Source of the DNA: Coprousia sp963931435
Lineage (GTDB): Bacteria; Actinomycetota; Coriobacteriia; Coriobacteriales; Coriobacteriaceae
DNA: 64,000 nucleotides
Direction: 5' to 3'
Assembly (NCBI GenBank): GCA_963931435.1
Contig: OZ007012.1
Span: forward strand, 1,116,001-1,180,000
Part shown: one piece after another, positions 54,568 to 60,437 of the stretch
How positions within the stretch are numbered: the stretch's first letter is position 1
Layout: the number at the start of each line of letters is the position of its first letter
Program-made: the position numbers and the translations under genes
The notes under the pieces: generated by a model
Database searches by the model: none
What the model saw: the letters and a program-made list of their open reading frames with translations, nothing else
Told to the model about the DNA's origin: nothing

Positions 54568-56712
54568 ATGCCCTACGACTTCAAACCACTCCAACTCATC
54601 GAGTTCGCCTCATTCGAACCTGCATTTGCGACGCAGCGCAATCAAGCGGATGCGATGCTCAGAAGCTTCACCACCTTGCTTGTGAAAGAGGAAAGCCGCC
54701 CCCGATTCGGCTCCAGCAGCGTCCTTCTTCACGTGCAGAATACCGAGCAACGCGATTTCGCCCTCAAATTGCTGCGTATGGATGACGTTGCCGAAGAAGA
54801 CCGCGATCGCGTGCTCGCTGCCCGCACACGGCAGTTTTACGAAGAGTACCGAAGCCAGCTTGCGGTCTCGCACCTCAAGGGATTCCCAAGACTGTATGGG
54901 TACGGCATCTGCAGTACCTACGGGGATGTTCCCGCCATCTTGATGGAATGGGTTCCCGGGTTCTCGCTCCGCGAGCTCGAAGATGCATACCTTTCCATTG
55001 CCGCTTCTCCTTGCGGTCTCACCGTCGCGGGCCTGGGAACATCGGTCTTGGAAATTCTCTCCTCCACGCAGGCGCTCGACGAGAACTTCGCGCATCGCGA
55101 CCTCTCCAGCCGCAACATCCTCATCCGCACCGACCAGAGGACCATTGTCGACCAACTCAAGGCCAACCGCTTCGACATCTGCCTCGTGGACCTTGGAAGC
55201 GCCACCCTCTCGCATGGCGACACCTCGCTCACCATGGTCGCGAATATCTGGCGCGGCGGCACCCCTGACTATGCCCCACCCGAGATGCTCACGAGCGACG
55301 TGCCCTCCATGCTGGAACGCCGTGGCTCTCCGCTCATCGATGTGTACACGCTCTGCAGCGTCCTATACGAGCTCTACACCGCGCGCCCGCCGTTTGATTT
55401 CGCGGAGCATTTTGGTGAATCACCCTATAGGGTGAAGATGGACCATGAGCCCGAGCCGCTCAAGGCGCGCACCGTGAATGATGAGAGGCTGGTCCAGGCG
55501 ATCATGAGCGGACTGGCGCGCGAACAGGAAGCGCGTCCGAACGTGGTTGAGCTGCGGGAGATGCTCGAACGCTATGTTGATTTGCGTAGTAATAAACAGA
55601 TAACCCTCTCCGATGCGCTCGCGGGACGGCTCGCGCAAAAGCAGTCTGATTCGGAGTCGCATATTTCATGTTCGACCGACTTGGATGCATCGTCGGAAGA
55701 GGGCGCGTTAGCTCCCTCTATTTCTGAACAGGAGGCCATCGAGGCCCAAAAGGACTCCTCAACCGCGCAAGCGACTAGAGCTCCCTCAACCGAGGATGTG
55801 AAGCACGGTCACCCCGCGCTCATCACGCGACGTCGCGTCCTCATTGGCGCAGGTGTGGCTGGAGCCGCAGTACTTGGGGCGGGAGTGCTCCACGGGTTCG
55901 GTATCTTGAGCCCCAAGCCTCGTCGGCTCGCTGACTGCACATGGGCGGACTTACAGGCCATCGCGCAGGAGCTTGCGGATATTGAAGACGAATCCGTGCG
56001 TGATGAGGTCGCACAGCGTTACGGCCTGCTCGACGAAGAGGGCAAGCTCTATCTCGACCGTACCAAAACGGTGGAGGTGGAGGGACAGGCCCGCCACGTG
56101 ATGCTCTGGGGCATATGCCATGACAGGCGCCCCGACGGCACGCTGTGCGGACTCACCTTCTCGTTCAACGAAGTCGTGGGCCAGCAACAGATGTGCACCG
56201 ACCCCGCCTATGCGGCCGGTTGGTCGATGAGCGATTTGCGCTCCTGGCTCAACCAAGAGGACGGATTCCTGCTACAGCTCCCCGAAGACCTGCGCGAGGT
56301 CATCCAGCCTGTGCAGAAGTTCACTAACAACGTGGGCGCCGCGCACGGAGCCGGCGACGTCTCCCCTACCGAGGAAACTATCTGGCTACCCTCATACACC
56401 GAGCTCATCGGTGCGCGCGCACAGACCACCTTCTCGGACGGCTTTGGCTATCTTGGCGACATCCTCAACGCTGAAGGCACCCAGTACCGCATCTTCCGCC
56501 AGCAGAACGCCATCCATCGTGGCAGCGAGAACGTGTTCATCCGCAACCGCGACGGCGAGCCCGCCTACTGGTGGCTGCGCACGCCGAGCCCCGACGTGAC
56601 CGAGAACAAGGGCGTGACGTATTTCAACCAAGCGGCCCCCAACGGCGATGTCTTCCACAACGCGGTGCCCGCAACGGAAACCTCGGGCATCATCCCTTGC
56701 TTCTGTCTGTAA
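54568..56712 (+). CDS. Membrane Ser/Thr protein kinase with C-terminal DUF6273
   Basis: A 714-residue receptor-like kinase. The kinase domain (about 30-340) has ATP Lys67 in FALKLL, catalytic HRDLSSRN (H176-N183), DLG in place of DFG (208-210) and PPE in place of APE. An acidic Ser-rich linker and TRRR precede one transmembrane helix (about 424-445). The C-terminal 260 residues match DUF6273: GWSMSDLRSWLN, IQPVQKFTNN, TIWLPSYTEL and YWWLRTPSP, a carbohydrate/adhesin-associated domain of gut bacteria with unknown ligand. ATG at 54568 has GAGGAGG. The kinase is related to the one at 46910 but the sensor is unrelated. Confidence 0.82.
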   Translation: MPYDFKPLQLIEFASFEPAFATQRNQADAMLRSFTTLLVKEESRPRFGSSSVLLHVQNTEQRDFALKLLRMDDVAEEDRDRVLAARTRQFYEEYRSQLAVSHLKGFPRLYGYGICSTYGDVPAILMEWVPGFSLRELEDAYLSIAASPCGLTVAGLGTSVLEILSSTQALDENFAHRDLSSRNILIRTDQRTIVDQLKANRFDICLVDLGSATLSHGDTSLTMVANIWRGGTPDYAPPEMLTSDVPSMLERRGSPLIDVYTLCSVLYELYTARPPFDFAEHFGESPYRVKMDHEPEPLKARTVNDERLVQAIMSGLAREQEARPNVVELREMLERYVDLRSNKQITLSDALAGRLAQKQSDSESHISCSTDLDASSEEGALAPSISEQEAIEAQKDSSTAQATRAPSTEDVKHGHPALITRRRVLIGAGVAGAAVLGAGVLHGFGILSPKPRRLADCTWADLQAIAQELADIEDESVRDEVAQRYGLLDEEGKLYLDRTKTVEVEGQARHVMLWGICHDRRPDGTLCGLTFSFNEVVGQQQMCTDPAYAAGWSMSDLRSWLNQEDGFLLQLPEDLREVIQPVQKFTNNVGAAHGAGDVSPTEETIWLPSYTELIGARAQTTFSDGFGYLGDILNAEGTQYRIFRQQNAIHRGSENVFIRNRDGEPAYWWLRTPSPDVTENKGVTYFNQAAPNGDVFHNAVPATETSGIIPCFCL

Positions 56713-56737
56713 CGTGGGCGCGCGGGCACCCAGCAGG

Positions 56738-56773
56738 AAGTTGCGCAACTTTATTAGGGAGGCCGCCTATAAG
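56738..56773 (+). promoter_or_regulatory. GTTGCGCAAC operator 5 with -10
   Basis: The perfect palindrome AAGTTGCGCAACTT (56738-56751, core 56740-56749) is followed after 18 bases by TATAAG (56768-56773), 55 bases before the next ATG. Confidence 0.75.
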
Positions 56774-56828
56774 ATGAGCGCGACGTTCGGGGTGCACCAC
56801 AGCACCCCTAAGAAGAAGGGAGATTGCC

Positions 56829-57164
56829 ATGCGTGATCGCGGCGAATTGGTACATGTGGAAACACCGGATGTGGGACTCAGTCAGGCAGAATCTCTGTTG
56901 CGCTTGATAATCATGGTCGTGGTGATCGCGCTCGTGGTCCTGCTTGTGATAATGCTCGTGTCACGACTCATCGCGCACAAGCGCGCATCTGCAAATTCCT
57001 CGTATGGCGCACCCCAGAGGGCCATCGGTTCCAACCCACGGCCCCAAGCTCCCATCCAAGTGGCGCAAGCGGCACAGGCAAGACCATCGTTTTGCCCCCA
57101 CTGCGGAAACCGACTCGAGGCGAATGCGATGTTCTGCCCCACATGCGGCACGAAGATCGGATGA
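56829..57164 (+). CDS. Small membrane protein with C-terminal zinc ribbon
   Basis: A 111-residue protein with the reverse order of its neighbours: a short N-terminal segment, one long transmembrane helix (about 22-48, rich in Ile/Val/Leu), a basic AHKRAS segment, a Pro/Gln-rich linker and a C-terminal zinc ribbon (CPHCG ... FCPTCG). The basic residues after the helix keep the ribbon cytosolic, so all ribbons of the island appear to face inward. AAGAAGGGAG precedes the ATG. Confidence 0.72.
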   Translation: MRDRGELVHVETPDVGLSQAESLLRLIIMVVVIALVVLLVIMLVSRLIAHKRASANSSYGAPQRAIGSNPRPQAPIQVAQAAQARPSFCPHCGNRLEANAMFCPTCGTKIG

Positions 57165-57212
57165 GATCAACGGTCCCTCACCGAAACTGCCCCTCACCGA
57201 TTGATTGCAAAG

Positions 57213-57246
57213 GAGGCGCGGCCGGAATTCGATCCGGCCGCGCCTC
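57213..57246. terminator. Bidirectional terminator between convergent island genes
   Basis: A perfect 14-bp inverted repeat (57213-57226 with 57233-57246, loop ATTCGA) is flanked by CAACTTTTC on the plus side and CCTTTGC on the minus side. It lies between the stops at 57164 and 57283. Confidence 0.8.
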
Positions 57247-57282
57247 TCAACTTTTCAAACGGCATGTACGGCGCCGCACGTG

Positions 57283-57999
57283 TTACGCGGTGCGATCCTC
57301 TCGAAGACCGGTAAGAAGAAGCCCCGCGACGCATGCGATGGCGCAGATGATCGGGTTGATGCTGCTCGTGGATATTACTGAACCGATGCAGATAAACGCG
57401 GAGATTACCGCGACCGCCGCCAAGGCCACAAACCCGAGGCGCAGGATGCCGCGCTTGCCGGATATGAGTGCGAGAAGGGCGCCCAGCACAAGGATGATCA
57501 CGGAAACGACCCAAACGGCACCGATCACACCGAACAGCGTCTCATACACGCTGCTGGAGCTGCCGTATGCATCGAGCACATGGCCGATCTCGCCGAACTC
57601 CCACGCATGGTAGCTTTCCGCAAGCTGATACCCTGACGCATCGGTACCGGATATCCAACCGGCGAATCCACCCACCGCACCGGTGGCCATGACAAGGTCT
57701 TCCGAGATGTTCGCCCACGGCATGCAGGCGAAGATGGCCGCCACCACCGCGCACGCAAGCGGTATGAGACGCGCGGGGCTCAATATGGAGCCAGCCGCAC
57801 CCCCGTGAGAAGCTGCGCTCGCGACCGTTGGGACGACATGGGTCGTGGGTGCGACGTTGCGGACGGGCGGAGCCGGTTTCGCGGCATGGACCCACGCAGG
57901 TGCCGGTGATGGAGCGGAAGCAGAAGAGAGCGTAGCGCCGCACTTGGGGCAGAACTTGGTGCCATCGGGAACCTTGGTACCGCACTTGGGACAAAACAT
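57283..57999 (-). CDS. Zinc-ribbon protein with four transmembrane helices
   Basis: A 238-residue protein: N-terminal zinc ribbon (CPKCG ... FCPKCG), Ala/Pro-rich linker, then about four hydrophobic helices (about 75-95, a loop with TDASGYQLAESYHAWEF, then 155-180, 187-208 and 215-230). The first loop, about 60 residues, would be outside. No family recognised; it could be a small channel or sensor. Operator 6 lies about 130 bases upstream. Confidence 0.7.
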   Translation of the reverse strand: MFCPKCGTKVPDGTKFCPKCGATLSSASAPSPAPAWVHAAKPAPPVRNVAPTTHVVPTVASAASHGGAAGSILSPARLIPLACAVVAAIFACMPWANISEDLVMATGAVGGFAGWISGTDASGYQLAESYHAWEFGEIGHVLDAYGSSSSVYETLFGVIGAVWVVSVIILVLGALLALISGKRGILRLGFVALAAVAVISAFICIGSVISTSSINPIICAIACVAGLLLTGLREDRTA

Positions 58000-58104
58000 A
58001 CCCGTACCTCTTGTCGTATAGAGCGATTACTTCCACAAGGATCAACATCGAAAGGGACCAGCTTGAGGGCCATCTCGGTCGTGTCCCTCGTCTGTATGAG
58101 TGAA

Positions 58105-58139
58105 AGTATTCTCGTTTAGCGCGCTCTTTGTTGCGCAAC
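58105..58139 (-). promoter_or_regulatory. GTTGCGCAAC operator 6, minus-strand promoter
   Basis: TTGTTGCGCAACTT has its core at 58130-58139. Reading on the minus strand, AATACT (plus coordinates 58105-58110) follows after 19 bases and would start transcription toward the zinc-ribbon gene at 57999. Confidence 0.65.
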
Positions 58140-58196
58140 TTTTCCTGTGCGGACCCCACCGCGCAAATCAACTTGAAAACACGCTTCCGTCTAAAA

Positions 58197-58230
58197 GTTG
58201 CGCAACAGTCACGCCTTGCCGCGTCATGAG
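58197..58230 (+). promoter_or_regulatory. GTTGCGCAAC operator 7 with a -10-like hexamer, facing a minus-strand gene
   Basis: The core is at 58197-58206, with CATGAG (58225-58230) 18 bases downstream, followed by GTGATGCT. The segment matches the one at operator 9 (CATAAGGTGATGCT), but no plus-strand gene follows; it points into the 3' end of the minus-strand membrane gene. It looks like a duplicated or orphaned promoter. Confidence 0.55.
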
Positions 58231-58544
58231 GTGATGCTACAGGCCGCCGCGATCTTGTTGGACTGAACGAGCACCGAATCGCCAGAGCTCATGCGCAGCA
58301 CGACGGATTTGACACTGGTGGAGACCCGCACAAAATGCAAGATCAAGACTACAGCGAGAAAGATGATGCCAACAACCAGGCAGTACATCGTATGGAAGCC
58401 CACCAGGTCGATGAGGATAAGGAACACGCACCCAGCCACGGCCAACCAGGGGAACGAGCCGGTACGGCTCTCAAACTTGGAGGAACTCGTCTGACGTGTT
58501 GCAGAGTTGCCGGTGGCATTATTAAGTTGCGCAACTTTTCCCAT
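58224..58544 (-). CDS. Small two-helix membrane protein, start uncertain
   Basis: The reading frame to the stop at 58224 encodes a basic/Ser-rich segment, two adjacent transmembrane helices (PWLAVAGCVFLILIDLVGF and a second ending AVVLILHFVRV), and a 35-residue C-terminal tail with VVLRMSSGDSVLVQS. The ATG at 58544 gives 106 residues but has no ribosome site, and the coding sequence would then contain operator 8. Downstream GTG/TTG starts near 58440 also lack a site. The reading frame is real-looking in the membrane part only. Confidence 0.45.
   Translation of the reverse strand: MGKVAQLNNATGNSATRQTSSSKFESRTGSFPWLAVAGCVFLILIDLVGFHTMYCLVVGIIFLAVVLILHFVRVSTSVKSVVLRMSSGDSVLVQSNKIAAACSITS
58524..58537. 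promoter_or_regulatory. GTTGCGCAAC operator 8
   Basis: The perfect palindrome AAGTTGCGCAACTT has its core at 58526-58535. No -10-like hexamer is found 18-20 bases away on either strand. It may work together with operator 9, whose core is 58 bases further on. Confidence 0.6.
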
Positions 58545-58593
58545 ATGGCGCAAACTGCGACTACCTACCGGACATTTCGCGATGCGGCTAAAT

Positions 58594-58627
58594 GTTGCGC
58601 AACACAACGGAACCGTGCCGACATAAG
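58594..58627 (+). promoter_or_regulatory. GTTGCGCAAC operator 9 before the second YD-repeat gene
   Basis: The core is at 58594-58603, and CATAAG (58622-58627) follows after 18 bases. It lies 82 bases before the ATG at 58685. Confidence 0.7.
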
Positions 58628-58684
58628 GTGATGCTGTAGGGTATCGCAATATGTCGAATACGCAAAATGCGCTAAGGAGGCCTC

Positions 58685-60298
58685 ATGTTTTGTACCAACT
58701 GCGGCGCACAGCTTCCCGATGGAGCCAAATTCTGCACCGAATGCGGTGCAGAATTCACGAGTGGGAAGTCTGCGCAGAACGAGGGCGCGACGACACAGAA
58801 TTCGCTGCCAAACGAGAACGCGGGCGCATCGAGTTCCACGACCCATGTAGCACCTTCTGCTCAAGCGCCGTCTCGGCGACAAGGAAGAAAGCCCCTCTAC
58901 CTCGCGCTCGCCTGCACGCTGCTGATCGCGGTGGTCGGCGGTGCCGGTTTTCTGGTGTACCAGATGTTCTTCGCACCCTACACCATCGACGAGGAAACCT
59001 TCCCCGATGCCGGGGTGCGCGCCGCCGTACAAAAGCTCGATGTCGATGGCGATGGCAAACTGGAGCGCGATGTCTGCGCGGAGGTGACCTCGCTCTCCAT
59101 CTTCGACGCCTCTGAAATCAAGGGACTGGGCTCCTACTTCCCCAATCTCGACACGCTCACCGTGAGCAATTCGAACATCCTCACGCTCGACACAAGCGAC
59201 CTTGGACATCTCACGCATCTCAGCGCATACGGTTCGGTCACGCTCGATGCCATCGACGTGTCCCGGAATACCGAGCTCACTGAGCTTGCCGTTCCCGATA
59301 GCACCGAAGTCACGGGGCTCAACAACACGCAACTGGTTGAATATTGGTTGCCCACAGAAATCATCAATGAGAAATTCAAACTCGCCTATAGCGCAACGTA
59401 CAACGAGTCCGGTCAACCCATCGTAGTGACGTACCGCAGTTTGACGTACGGCAGTTCCGATCCCGTTGGGATTCCCTACCGCTATGATGATGAGGGGCGC
59501 TTGATAGGCTACGAGCAGGAGAGTCCGGATCTTAACTGCACATTCGTCTATGACGAGGACGGGAATCTCGTAGAGAAGCGGCGTGATCCGGACGCGGTCT
59601 CAAGCTCTGCGAAATATGAATACGATGATGAGGGGAACCTTGAGATCCAGTATCGCGTCATAAGTGGTGGCTCGGACAAGGAGATCCCCGCATACGAGTG
59701 GACCTATGACGACGAGGGGCGGCCCGTTTCCCTTATCCAACCGGAAAACAACCGCCTCATCCAAACGTGGGAATACGATGACGAGGGACGCCTTGCAACC
59801 CATACCTACCTTGGATGGGGTTTTGAGATGAGCGCTGAGACCAATGTCTATCGCGTTTCGTTTACCTACGATGAGAACGACCGCATCAACGGCACGTCCT
59901 ACGAAGTCGGCCCCAATGACACCGACCACATGGATTCGCTCGACCCGAAATCCATCACGGAACGCGGTACCACAACCTACATCTACGACGATCAGGGACG
60001 CCTAACCGAGGCAAGCTCCAGTGACGGCAGCAGTGCGGTCTGCACCTACGATGATGCGGGCAACCTGATCTCGGTGAGCAATTTCGACGAGGAAGGCGAC
60101 GAGACCACCTACGACGTTGATTACCAGCGTCTCTTCCTGAACAAGGAGGATTCTGAACCCCAGGCCCCCTTTGGCATCTACCCCACGTATGTCGCTTGCG
60201 GCAAGGAGCTCATGCACTTCGCATGGGCGAGCCCCGCGCTCGACAACGCCACGCCGGGGTTGAGCCCCTCCTTTGACTGCACCGGTTATTATCGCTGA
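58685..60298 (+). CDS. Zinc-ribbon membrane protein with EF-hand loop and YD repeats (paralogue 2)
   Basis: A 537-residue paralogue of the protein at 51813: zinc ribbon (CTNCG ... FCTEC), basic RRQGRK, transmembrane helix (about 71-93), external EF-hand-type loop DVDGDGKLERDV (D119, D121, D123), a leucine-rich-like part (about 135-220), then about eight YD units (YDDEGRL, YDEDGNL, YDDEGNL, YDDEGRP, YDDQGRL, YDDAGNL among them) to about residue 480. The sequence after the transmembrane helix, FFAPYTIDEETFPDAGVRA, is nearly that of the paralogue (FFAPYPIDKKTFPDAAVRA). AAGGAGGC precedes the ATG. Confidence 0.8.
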   Translation: MFCTNCGAQLPDGAKFCTECGAEFTSGKSAQNEGATTQNSLPNENAGASSSTTHVAPSAQAPSRRQGRKPLYLALACTLLIAVVGGAGFLVYQMFFAPYTIDEETFPDAGVRAAVQKLDVDGDGKLERDVCAEVTSLSIFDASEIKGLGSYFPNLDTLTVSNSNILTLDTSDLGHLTHLSAYGSVTLDAIDVSRNTELTELAVPDSTEVTGLNNTQLVEYWLPTEIINEKFKLAYSATYNESGQPIVVTYRSLTYGSSDPVGIPYRYDDEGRLIGYEQESPDLNCTFVYDEDGNLVEKRRDPDAVSSSAKYEYDDEGNLEIQYRVISGGSDKEIPAYEWTYDDEGRPVSLIQPENNRLIQTWEYDDEGRLATHTYLGWGFEMSAETNVYRVSFTYDENDRINGTSYEVGPNDTDHMDSLDPKSITERGTTTYIYDDQGRLTEASSSDGSSAVCTYDDAGNLISVSNFDEEGDETTYDVDYQRLFLNKEDSEPQAPFGIYPTYVACGKELMHFAWASPALDNATPGLSPSFDCTGYYR

Positions 60299-60329
60299 TA
60301 GACAGGACGCCAAGCTCCCTCGAACACAG

Positions 60330-60365
60330 AATCGGCGGGCCACCCACAAGGTGACCCGCCGATTT
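60330..60365. terminator. Bidirectional terminator closing the island
   Basis: AATCGGCGGG (60330-60339) pairs with CCCGCCGATT (60355-60364), extended by CACC/GGTG in the loop, and is followed by T. It lies between the convergent stops of the YD-repeat gene and pnp. Confidence 0.8.
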
Positions 60366-60437
60366 CAGTGATAACGATACTTTATCAAACGGTCCGCAGC
60401 GCCCTCACAGGGGTGCTGCGGGCAGCTTTAAGATATC

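Noticed and set aside
51813..60298. YD-repeat proteins as Rhs toxins or part of an anti-phage island
   Set aside because: They are only 520-540 residues, have no Rhs core cap or toxin end, no immunity gene, and sit behind a zinc ribbon and membrane helix; no nuclease, helicase or other defence gene is nearby.
44796..60437. Island as prophage, ICE or transposon
   Set aside because: No integrase, transposase, relaxase or phage structural gene, no tRNA attachment site and no flanking direct repeat could be found.
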